A stretch of DNA of 7,777 nucleotides from NCBI GenBank assembly GCA_964572065.1, contig CAZNER010000086.1:1-7777 (forward strand). The letters run 5' to 3'. Below the pieces are notes generated by a model that saw only the letters and a program-made list of their open reading frames with translations, had not been told where the DNA came from and ran no database searches. Origin of the DNA: CAZNER01 sp964572065 (GTDB taxonomy: Bacteria; Patescibacteriota; Dojkabacteria; JAHIVN01). This document shows, in pieces, positions 1-5,846 of the stretch. Position 1 is the first letter of the stretch. Every line of letters begins with the position of its first letter. The translations under genes and the position numbers were made by a program.

Positions 1-12
1 TAGTTTTGTGCT

Positions 13-44
13 ATGTTAAGGTCCATACACATGAACCTTAGCAT
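13..44. terminator. Hairpin downstream of the 97-residue gene
   Basis: Bases 13-22 (ATGTTAAGGT) pair with 35-44 (ACCTTAGCAT). This gives a 10-bp stem with one T-G wobble and a 12-base loop. It lies 26 bases beyond the stop codon of the minus-strand gene ending at 70. A similar geometry occurs at 4063-4092 and 5452-5479, so a transcript 3'-end or polyadenylation signal is a reasonable reading. The left neighbour is outside the window, so the hairpin may also serve a converging gene. Nothing else is seen in bases 1-69. Confidence 0.5.
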
Positions 45-69
45 CGTAAAATCTTTGTTTATATCAATA

Positions 70-363
70 TTAAATATCATACATATACAACCAGTATGTT
101 TCAAGGCCATATGGATCAGCAAAAAGAAAAACTCTATATTTATCAGATGTTAAATTTTCTGGATATTTAGGTTTCCCTAAAACAATAGAATGATCATTAG
201 AACATACCAATGTTGGTATAAGATCATCTCTTCCAATAAAATTGTAAAATTTAGTTTTTATTATATCAACATCAAATGCCTCACCATAAAGTTCTCTCGC
301 TTTTCTTATATTATCTTGTAATCTAAGCTGTCCTTCAATACTATATTTGAATTTAATTTCCAT
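70..363 (-). CDS. Hypothetical protein, 97 residues
   Basis: I do not recognise this protein. It starts at the ATG at 363, which is embedded in TAAATG, and ends with TAA at 70. The product is soluble-looking and mixed in charge. The N-terminal third (about residues 8-35) is probably helical. The C-terminal third is aromatic-rich (YRVFLFADPYGLETYWLYMY). There is no signal peptide, membrane span or cysteine cluster; only one cysteine is present. It lies 34 bases downstream of the polymerase gene on the same strand, with its own AT-rich TATA-like leader, so it is probably a separate short transcript rather than part of an operon. A replication-associated role is possible from position alone, but nothing in the sequence shows it. 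Codon use matches its neighbours. I am fairly sure the frame is coding and have no basis for a function. Confidence 0.72.
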   Translation of the reverse strand: MEIKFKYSIEGQLRLQDNIRKARELYGEAFDVDIIKTKFYNFIGRDDLIPTLVCSNDHSIVLGKPKYPENLTSDKYRVFLFADPYGLETYWLYMYDI

Positions 364-380
364 TTATATTAATATATAAA
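364..380 (-). promoter_or_regulatory. TATA-like leader of the 97-residue gene
   Basis: Read on the minus strand, TTATATATTAATATAA runs straight into the ATG and forms TAAATG at the start codon. It contains the 12-bp palindrome TATATTAATATA. Similar TATA runs precede most ATGs in the window. The AT-rich background limits certainty. Confidence 0.35.
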
Positions 381-397
381 TAATATTTTAAATACAA

Positions 398-3300
398 TTA
401 AACATTCATAACTATATCTGAGGAATCAACTTTAATCCTTCTGGTAAATTCTTTAAGAGTAACCATTTTATGGTCTTTAGTACGTTTAAATAAAGTATTA
501 CCTTTGGTTAAATCAAATGTAATCTGATCTTCTTCTTCTTCTTTACAAAGTCCATTTATTTTCTCATACATTTGCATTGGACTTATATTCATTTCTTTAC
601 ATTTATGATGAAAACATCCTTGTGGTATTCCTTTCATTCTTATATGGTATCCAGATACTTCTTTATTGTTAACTTCCCCAACAAGTTGATCAATATACAT
701 TTTTTTTCCAAGAAAATATGATTCAACCGCTTTAACATTGTGAGCTTCGTCACCATTAGAATCTTGTAATTCAAAATCAACGTGAAAATTACCTAAGTCT
801 TTTCCTTCTAATTCTCTTCCATATTTCTCTTTGAATTTTCTTTCTAAGACTTGTAAGTCTTGATATCCTATGTGCATACTATCAGTATCTTGATAGTATA
901 TTTTCAAATTATTAGCTTGAGCGATATCGAAAACTTCATTCATAATTCTTTTAGACATACTTAATACCTCAACCCCAACTTGTGGATATGTCGCATGATT
1001 TAAAATAGAATTTTGAGTTTTAACTTTTCGTTTAGTTTCACCATCGGTTTTTATATCAACATATTCAATTATAGAATTATAATTTCGATTAAAGTATTTA
1101 TCAAATCTTTCTTCATCGTCAAATATTTGAGTTGATGTTTCAATCGGTTTTAAGATAGTTTTACCGTAAGCACTATTCATAATTAATTTATAAACAGCTT
1201 GTATAGGATTACCTTCTTTCTTTTTGATTTTACGTTCATTATATAAATGCTCGATGACTCGGTTGATTGTACTATTACGTCCTTCATCAAAATAATAACC
1301 TCTAATAAATTTGAATTTAGCATCTTGAAATTCTTCAAAATCTCTTAAACCAATAAAATCTAAAAATAATCTTTTTCCAGCTAATTCATTTGAAAATACT
1401 CTTACTCCATCTTTATTTTTATAACTTCCTAAAGGAAAATCTAACTGTCTATTAATTTCAGTTACTTCAACTTCTACGAATAAACCACCTAATGTTTCCC
1501 TATCTACTTTATCAGAGTTGATAAGATCTTCAGTTTGTTTTAATTGATTATAAAATGAAATGAAATGCTGTTCATCTTTAATTATTTTTGGTGCACCTTT
1601 TAAATATCCATATAATCTTTTCATAGCAGATGGATATAATGAACAAGCATCATAATCACATAAATAATCAATAACTTTACCTGTTTTACTATATTTAGCT
1701 TTATAATATTGCTTTTTGTTTTGACAACACATAGTTCTACCTCCAACAACACACTTTTGAATAAATTCTCTTGGAACATCACTTAATGGTAATACACCAT
1801 CATAACAACCTTTTGTAATAAAGTAATCATGAGCTAATCCAGCTGAAGTAAAACAATTATCAATATCAAAACCAGTTAATTCTTTCATCCATTTTCTAAA
1901 TGTAAGATAACCTTCATTTAAGATTTCACAATCTCGTTGACAGTAGAATTTAGCATATTTAATTATATCGAAATAATCAACTCCATCAATATTTTTATAA
2001 CTCCCTGTTTTTCTTACATTAATCATAAATTGTTTGTATTTACTTTCTCCTACTTCATCTATAGCATCGGATACTTTAACAAACGGTTCATTTAATCTTT
2101 CACTTGTTAATAACTTGTAAGGAAATATCTCTTTTTCACCTTTTAAGTTAAACATAGCAGGAAATTTAGATAATTTAGTTGATATCAAACAATATGAATC
2201 TTTTAATCTAAAATTACAATCTCTATATTTAAATGTCTCATTTATTAATTTTGTTCCTTTCTCAAGTATCTTAATACTATGAACATATCTAATTATGAAA
2301 TTATTATCATATCCTGCGTTATGTGCTATTATTAATATTTCATCATATGATCCATACTTATTCTCTTTATTCATATAATTTAACGCTTGTTTACCACAAT
2401 CAAGACCTTCAAATACCACACTTTCTTTTCGATCTCTTGTATACACATGACATAATATAGGTATATGTACATTATTAGGATCTGCTTCAAAATCTAAATT
2501 ATAAACTTTTCTATTTCCTGCAGTACTTAATTTAATCATTTTTCTTTGTTTAATATAATCTCTGAATCTTATTTTATTATCTTTTTTAGATAATTTACTT
2601 TTTATTATCTCATCTATTTTATCTTTTTCTGTTTTTAAAACAACAAAATCATTTTCAAGATATCTTTTTTGATAATCATTAAGCTCATATTCTAAGTTTG
2701 TTATTTCATCATCAACTTTTTTATAAAACTGAGTTTCCATTAATGGACCTGAATATGGAATAGGTTTTAAAAATTTATCTTTATTTTTAATGAGTTCATT
2801 AATTAAGTTAAATGATGACATAAACCTACTATTAGTTCTTCTATATGATCCATTTCTTTTCTCGTATATACGATTCCAATCTTTGAGATCTTTAACTTCA
2901 TCAAAGTGTTTTAATGAATAACCTGTTACTTTTGTTTTCTTATCTATTATAAAATAATGTTCATCAATTAATCCTATTTCAACTGCTGGGGAGTCTTTAG
3001 GATTACCATATTTATTGATATGGTTACAGTTACCTCTAACAAAATCTATTTTTCTAACTGTTATGTAGATTTTTAATTTATGCGCTAATTGTTTTAAATT
3101 TCTCATAGGAAATACACGATTATTAATTAACCTTTTAACAGAATCTAATTTATCTTTTATTTTTATTGGTAAGTCAGATTTTCTCAATGCTCTTATGATA
3201 CAATTATCCATATAATTTTTAGAACTTACTATTCTAAAAACCCCATATCTTGTTAAATCTACATCAGTAAGATTATGAGTATAGCTAAAGAATGAACCTT

Positions 3301-4006
3301 CATTTTGTCTTTTATTATACTCTGATCTTCTAATACTAATAGTTAATCCATCTTCTTGATAGATTGCTACATGCACTTCACCATCTGATTCAGTAGCTTC
3401 ATCTACGTTAACAAGCCCCTTTGAAATGACTTTAAATAATCTATCTCTGTTACTATCTGATAAAGTATAGTTAACATTACCTATTTTAATAGTATATCTA
3501 TATTTTCTTCTATTATCAAAGGTTCCTTTAATAATTGCTAATATAATGTATTTTAATTCATTATCATAATCTTCAAAATCTATATCAATACTATCACCCA
3601 TAGACATTGTAGAAATACTTTTTGATAGATCTATTAACTCTTTTCTTAATCTTAATTGTTCAGGAGTTAATTTTCTTCTTTTAGGTTTTAACACTGGTTT
3701 AGGTGGTATTGGAGGGGGTACCCTACGTCTAGGACGTGGTGGAACCACAGGTTTTATTTTCTGTTGCTTATATATAGAAGATATTAGTTGAGCTTTACGT
3801 TTTAGCTTACTTCTACCTTTTATATTTAAGGCTTTGGCTTTATTATATAATGTAGGGCGATCTTCCTTTATTAAGGATTGGATTGCCCTAAGGTCTCTTT
3901 TAGGTGCTCTGTTGAACTTAGATACACCTATATCTTTTATAAGTTCTCTACCAATTCTGGTAGAAGATATATTTTGTCTCATGATTTGATTTGTTAATTT
4001 ACTCAT
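398..4006 (-). CDS. polB: Protein-primed family B DNA polymerase with long N-terminal extension
   Basis: Replicative DNA polymerase, 1202 residues. The exonuclease motifs are intact: Exo I D505-F-E507, Exo II around N563 to D567 (AHNAGYDNNF), and Exo III Y688-CQR-D692. The polymerase motifs follow: VVGGR at 753-757, motif A D786-ACSLYP, motif B K940-LIMNSAYGK, motif C YQDTDS with D1040 and D1042, and KGIP at 1125-1128. Motif B of the form KLxxNSxYGK, and wide A-B and B-C spacings that leave room for the TPR1 and TPR2 insertions, fit the protein-primed class (as in phi29 and Polintons). The first 500 residues are an extension: a SAP/Rho-N-like segment at about 36-80, a proline-rich linker at 87-108, and an OTU-protease-like segment at about 255-355 (C269, H350). 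The extension may contain the terminal protein, but the priming residue cannot be identified by eye. The start at 4006 has a TATA-like leader directly upstream and no better upstream ATG. The catalytic assignment is very secure; the functions of the extension are inference. Confidence 0.97.
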   Translation of the reverse strand: MSKLTNQIMRQNISSTRIGRELIKDIGVSKFNRAPKRDLRAIQSLIKEDRPTLYNKAKALNIKGRSKLKRKAQLISSIYKQQKIKPVVPPRPRRRVPPPIPPKPVLKPKRRKLTPEQLRLRKELIDLSKSISTMSMGDSIDIDFEDYDNELKYIILAIIKGTFDNRRKYRYTIKIGNVNYTLSDSNRDRLFKVISKGLVNVDEATESDGEVHVAIYQEDGLTISIRRSEYNKRQNEGSFFSYTHNLTDVDLTRYGVFRIVSSKNYMDNCIIRALRKSDLPIKIKDKLDSVKRLINNRVFPMRNLKQLAHKLKIYITVRKIDFVRGNCNHINKYGNPKDSPAVEIGLIDEHYFIIDKKTKVTGYSLKHFDEVKDLKDWNRIYEKRNGSYRRTNSRFMSSFNLINELIKNKDKFLKPIPYSGPLMETQFYKKVDDEITNLEYELNDYQKRYLENDFVVLKTEKDKIDEIIKSKLSKKDNKIRFRDYIKQRKMIKLSTAGNRKVYNLDFEADPNNVHIPILCHVYTRDRKESVVFEGLDCGKQALNYMNKENKYGSYDEILIIAHNAGYDNNFIIRYVHSIKILEKGTKLINETFKYRDCNFRLKDSYCLISTKLSKFPAMFNLKGEKEIFPYKLLTSERLNEPFVKVSDAIDEVGESKYKQFMINVRKTGSYKNIDGVDYFDIIKYAKFYCQRDCEILNEGYLTFRKWMKELTGFDIDNCFTSAGLAHDYFITKGCYDGVLPLSDVPREFIQKCVVGGRTMCCQNKKQYYKAKYSKTGKVIDYLCDYDACSLYPSAMKRLYGYLKGAPKIIKDEQHFISFYNQLKQTEDLINSDKVDRETLGGLFVEVEVTEINRQLDFPLGSYKNKDGVRVFSNELAGKRLFLDFIGLRDFEEFQDAKFKFIRGYYFDEGRNSTINRVIEHLYNERKIKKKEGNPIQAVYKLIMNSAYGKTILKPIETSTQIFDDEERFDKYFNRNYNSIIEYVDIKTDGETKRKVKTQNSILNHATYPQVGVEVLSMSKRIMNEVFDIAQANNLKIYYQDTDSMHIGYQDLQVLERKFKEKYGRELEGKDLGNFHVDFELQDSNGDEAHNVKAVESYFLGKKMYIDQLVGEVNNKEVSGYHIRMKGIPQGCFHHKCKEMNISPMQMYEKINGLCKEEEEDQITFDLTKGNTLFKRTKDHKMVTLKEFTRRIKVDSSDIVMNV

Positions 4007-4024
4007 GTTATATATATCTATAGT
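4007..4024 (-). promoter_or_regulatory. TATA-like leader of the polymerase gene
   Basis: On the minus strand ACTATAGATATATATAAC immediately precedes the ATG. The core ATAGATATATAT also occurs before the zinc-finger gene at 4938-4949, which suggests a shared promoter class. This is inferred from position and similarity only. Confidence 0.4.
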
Positions 4025-4062
4025 ATAGAAAATAATTTTTTAAGTCCCTAACGAAGGTTTTG

Positions 4063-4092
4063 TATTGTGATTAATAAAAATCAATTACAATA
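4063..4092. terminator. Hairpin after the 92-residue gene
   Basis: Bases 4063-4072 (TATTGTGATT) pair with 4083-4092 (AATTACAATA). The stem is 10 bp with a single G-T wobble (an A-C mismatch on the minus-strand transcript), and the loop is 10 bases. It lies 21 bases beyond the TAG stop at 4114 and upstream of the polymerase leader. It is a candidate transcript 3'-end signal for the minus-strand gene. Confidence 0.5.
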
Positions 4093-4113
4093 AAAATACA
4101 GTGATTAAAAATT

Positions 4114-4392
4114 CTATATATTTGTATCTTTCTCAGGTGCGTTTGCAGTTGTTTCATCAGTAACAGGAGGATATAATACTTTGGTTCTATGAATAACAAA
4201 CCCTTTTTTACATTTACATAGTTCAGGCTCTCTAAGGTACTTCCAGAATGTCTTATCACTTATTTTATGCTTGTTATATACATCTTTTCTTGTTCTGAAC
4301 TGTTCTACATGAATGACAGTATCTAATGCAGGATGATAATATCTAATTTCATATTTCATTTTTTTAGTAACCGCTTTTTTAGTTCTAACCAT
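4114..4392 (-). CDS. Small basic protein, possible helix-turn-helix DNA-binding
   Basis: This is a 92-residue protein starting MVRTKKAVTKK. A longer frame reaches 4416, but only from a GTG, and it would translate the TATA-like run, so the ATG at 4392 is preferred. The N-terminus is strongly basic. Residues about 36-53 (RKDVYNKHKISDKTFWKYL) look like a helix-turn-helix: a helix, a turn at KISD, and a recognition-like helix TFWKYL. The following CKCKKGFVIHRTK resembles the basic strand after HTHs in small viral and homing-endonuclease-associated domains. The C-terminal tail is acidic and polar, without structure cues. The gene is divergent from the one at 4621. The shared intergenic region holds large inverted repeats, so autoregulation or regulation of the divergent pair is conceivable. 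The HTH is a visual judgement; the coding call is firmer than the function. Confidence 0.7.
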   Translation of the reverse strand: MVRTKKAVTKKMKYEIRYYHPALDTVIHVEQFRTRKDVYNKHKISDKTFWKYLREPELCKCKKGFVIHRTKVLYPPVTDETTANAPEKDTNI

Positions 4393-4412
4393 GTTTATCT
4401 TATATATATAAA
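4393..4412 (-). promoter_or_regulatory. TATA-like leader of the 92-residue gene
   Basis: On the minus strand TTTATATATATAAGATAAAC ends at the ATG. It is the clearest TATA box in the window. It overlaps the left arm of the 12-bp inverted repeat beginning at 4407, so a protein bound to that repeat would interfere with this promoter. Confidence 0.45.
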
Positions 4413-4463
4413 TCACATTATTTTTTAAGTGAATTAACCATCCACTTTTCGATGTGATTTATA
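4407..4463. repeat. 12-bp perfect inverted repeat in divergent promoter region
   Basis: TATAAATCACAT at 4407-4418 is the exact reverse complement of ATGTGATTTATA at 4452-4463, with a 33-base spacer. Inside the spacer AAGTG (4427-4431) and CACTT (4443-4447) can form a nested 5-bp stem. The left arm overlaps the TATA-like leader of the minus-strand gene. It could be an operator, a cruciform or a replication element; the sequence does not decide which. Confidence 0.6.
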
Positions 4464-4480
4464 ATTTTTCAGTAGGTGCG

Positions 4481-4498
4481 TTTAAATTAAAATTTAAA
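4481..4498. repeat. AT-only 8-bp inverted repeat
   Basis: TTTAAATT and AATTTAAA flank a two-base AA centre. It follows a less AT-rich AGGTGCG stretch (4474-4480). The 10-mer AGGTGCGTTT (4474-4483) recurs at 4135-4144, inside the end of the neighbouring gene. With only A and T in the arms, chance is a real explanation. Confidence 0.3.
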
Positions 4499-4513
4499 TA
4501 TATTGATTAAGAT

Positions 4514-4534
4514 TGTACAGTCTTGTACTGTACA
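4514..4534. repeat. TGTACAGT hairpin in divergent intergenic region
   Basis: TGTACAGT (4514-4521) and ACTGTACA (4527-4534) are exact reverse complements around the five-base loop CTTGT. The flanks ATTG and CAAT extend the symmetry after a two-base bulge. The same TGTACAG core is found as a palindrome and half-site in the other divergent intergenic region (7362-7395). It lies 86 bases upstream of the ATG at 4621, so it is a candidate regulator-binding site. Confidence 0.55.
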
Positions 4535-4600
4535 CAATGCACGCACGAACGCACTGTTGTATGATACCGCATAATGTTTATAATAATAAAAATATCATTG

Positions 4601-4620
4601 GAATAATATATATAATACCA
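4601..4620 (+). promoter_or_regulatory. TATA-like leader of the DUF5754-like gene
   Basis: TATATATAA at 4607-4615 lies six bases before the ATG at 4621. Its presence supports that ATG as the real start over the upstream in-frame ATGs at 4537 and 4561. Confidence 0.4.
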
Positions 4621-4920
4621 ATGATACCCAAGTTACCCCAAGGAACATACTTTACTAAATCAACACGTAAAAATAAAAAATACACAGCACACCTACCAAC
4701 AGGTAAGAAAGTACACTTCGGAGACTCTCGATATGATCATTATTATGATAATGTACCTATCAATATGGGAGGCGGAATATGGTCCCATCTGGATCATTTA
4801 GACCGTCAAAGAAGGAAAGCATATAGAGCAAGACATAGTAAGATAAGGACAAGAGATGGAGAGCAAGCCTATAAAGTAAAGTACTCACCAAGTTGGTTTA
4901 GTTATTGGTTTCTCTGGTAA
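4621..4920 (+). CDS. Small basic DUF5754-like protein
   Basis: This 99-residue protein resembles the small DUF5754-type proteins I know from giant viruses and related algal viruses. The visible hallmarks are KKYTAHLPTGKKVHFGDSRY at 19-38 (a strand pair ending in FGxxxY), an H-L-D-H segment at 56-59, the charged RQRRKAYRARH at 62-72, and an aromatic C-terminus ending SYWFLW, matching the family's typical Leu-Trp terminus. The function of the family is, to my knowledge, unestablished; its basic character and virion-rich relatives make a structural or nucleic-acid role possible. The frame is open further upstream, with in-frame ATGs at 4537 and 4561. I chose 4621 because homology-like sequence begins there and a TATA-like box directly precedes it. 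The longer forms would add hydrophobic, low-complexity residues. The zinc-finger gene follows after 38 bases on the same strand. Family assignment is from memory of the motif pattern. Confidence 0.78.
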   Translation: MIPKLPQGTYFTKSTRKNKKYTAHLPTGKKVHFGDSRYDHYYDNVPINMGGGIWSHLDHLDRQRRKAYRARHSKIRTRDGEQAYKVKYSPSWFSYWFLW

Positions 4921-4932
4921 AGATAAAACATT

Positions 4933-4958
4933 AATATATAGATATATATTATATAAAT
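4933..4958 (+). promoter_or_regulatory. Palindromic TATA leader of the zinc-finger gene
   Basis: AATATATA and TATATATT (4933-4950) form an 8-bp inverted repeat around GA, followed by ATATAA and the ATG, giving TAAATG. The ATAGATATATAT core matches the polymerase leader. The palindrome could also act as a weak 3' hairpin for the preceding gene, which ends at 4920. Confidence 0.38.
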
Positions 4959-5456
4959 ATGTCAGCAATATGTAGATTATGTAATAGAGACTTCAGACAA
5001 TTTTTAGGTTTGTACAATCATATAATATCAGGAGTACATGAGAATAATAAAGTAATAATAAAAAAGGGTGAACATCTATGTGATCAATGTGATAAAGGGT
5101 TCAAGACAAAAGCAATGTTAAACCAACACAAGAAAACTAAGTTATATAAGGAAAGAGGATGTAAATTAGCAGAACATAAATGTGATCAATGTGGTTTGAT
5201 ATGTCAAGGTCCAAAGATATTAGAGAATCACATGAATAGCAATTTATATAAAAGAGGATGTAAGAAGTTAAAAAATCAAAAAGTGACATGTGAACAATGT
5301 AAAAAAGAATTTGTATATAAAAGGGATTACATAAAACATCAACAAACAGCATATTATAAAAGAGGATGTACAAAGAAAAGATATAGTTGCACAGATTGCG
5401 ATAAAGTGTTCAAATCTAACTTTGATTTAAATAATCACATTAAAATACATAATTAA
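4959..5456 (+). CDS. Five-finger zinc-finger protein, C2H2 and C2HC mix
   Basis: The 165-residue protein is almost entirely zinc fingers, each with Cys-x2-Cys-x12-His. Finger 1: C5, C8, H21, H27. Finger 2: C41, C44, H57, C68. Finger 3: C75, C78, H91, C101. Finger 4: C111, C114, H127, C137. Finger 5: C144, C147, H160, H164. The outer fingers end with His; the inner three end with Cys after an unusually long 9-10 residue gap carrying the repeated YK(E)RGC motif. The hydrophobic core positions (F and L before the His) are kept, so the fingers should fold. Repeats of 33-36 residues point to internal duplication, visible in the DNA as repeated AAGAGGATGTA. The likely role is nucleic-acid binding, perhaps as a transcription regulator, but protein binding cannot be excluded. 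The gene converges on the next one, with a shared hairpin over the stop codons. Confidence 0.93.
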   Translation: MSAICRLCNRDFRQFLGLYNHIISGVHENNKVIIKKGEHLCDQCDKGFKTKAMLNQHKKTKLYKERGCKLAEHKCDQCGLICQGPKILENHMNSNLYKRGCKKLKNQKVTCEQCKKEFVYKRDYIKHQQTAYYKRGCTKKRYSCTDCDKVFKSNFDLNNHIKIHN

Positions 5457-5479
5457 GATAGCTATTTAGATATCTTAAT
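5452..5479. terminator. Bidirectional hairpin between convergent genes
   Basis: ATTAAGATA (5452-5460) is the exact reverse complement of TATCTTAAT (5471-5479). The stem is 9 bp with a 10-base loop. It includes the stop codons of both convergent genes (plus-strand TAA at 5454-5456, minus-strand TAA at 5475-5477). As a perfect symmetric stem it can act in both transcripts. Mimivirus uses hairpins at transcript ends as polyadenylation signals; use of the same rule here is inference. Confidence 0.62.
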
Positions 5480-5813
5480 CAAATGATAGAACAATTTTAG
5501 GTTTTTCTCTGGGTAATGTCTTATTATAAAGATCAGTAAGAGTTTTTCTTTTTTCGACCTCCATAGGTAGTATAGTCTTATTTGGTCTTAATCTAATTCC
5601 ATTTCTTTTAAATATATAGAATGTAAAAATTCGTAGAATAAGATCTCTCTTTCTCAATTTACTACATCCTTTGATATTTCTATCTTTAGCTAATTTATGT
5701 AACTGTTTAACTTTTAGATTTAGTAATCTATATAATTCTAATCTATCCTCTTCAGGATACTCTAAATACTCTTCTAAATATTGGAATCTTAAATATTGAT
5801 CAATAAAGTTCAT
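5475..5813 (-). CDS. SAP/Rho-N-like small protein
   Basis: This is a 112-residue protein. Residues about 33-67 (from VKQLHKLAKDRNIKG to LRKRDLILRIF) match the helix-extended-helix pattern of SAP and Rho-N domains: LxxLAKxxxIKGxSKLxKxxLIxxI. The polymerase N-terminus contains the closely similar LYNKAKALNIKGRSKL. These domains usually bind DNA or RNA, so a DNA-associated role is likely. The N-terminal 30 residues are acidic and aromatic (YLRFQYLEEYLEYPEEDRLE). The C-terminus is basic with short hydrophobic stretches and no recognisable domain. The start at 5813 is the only strong ATG and has an AT-rich leader. It follows the 418-residue gene by 33 bases on the same strand and converges with the zinc-finger gene. 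The domain call rests on motif reading, and the partner is unknown. Confidence 0.83.
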   Translation of the reverse strand: MNFIDQYLRFQYLEEYLEYPEEDRLELYRLLNLKVKQLHKLAKDRNIKGCSKLRKRDLILRIFTFYIFKRNGIRLRPNKTILPMEVEKRKTLTDLYNKTLPREKPKIVLSFD

Positions 5814-5834
5814 ATACTTTTATATTATAAAATA
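5814..5834 (-). promoter_or_regulatory. TATA-like leader of the SAP-like gene
   Basis: On the minus strand TTATAATATAAAAG lies four to six bases before the ATG, between the stop of the 418-residue gene and this start. The short TTTTAT/ATAAAA inverted repeat in it (5817-5831) could instead help to end the upstream transcript. Confidence 0.3.
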
Positions 5835-5846
5835 AATATGGATAAC

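Noticed and set aside
3..41. Possible 3' end of a plus-strand gene entering from the left (open until TAG at 39)
   Set aside because: Only twelve codons are visible and they overlap the hairpin; there is no way to tell it from chance.
4071..4259. Minus-strand frame of 62 codons overlapping the end of the 92-residue gene
   Set aside because: It overlaps in another frame, contains the hairpin at 4063-4092 in part, and has no domain or leader.
4393..4416. Upstream extension of the 92-residue protein (IYIYKIN)
   Set aside because: It begins at GTG and consists of translated TATA repeats; the ATG at 4392 is the natural eukaryotic-type start.
4513..4620. Upstream extension of the DUF5754-like protein from a TTG or from ATGs at 4537 and 4561
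   Set aside because: It would translate the TGTACAGT hairpin and the TATA-like leader, and it adds nothing resembling the family. An ATG start at 4537 is not fully excluded.
5137..5373. Minus-strand frame of 78 codons over the zinc-finger gene
   Set aside because: It is antisense to a gene with clear zinc-finger motifs; the hydrophobic product reflects the complement of Lys/Asn codons.
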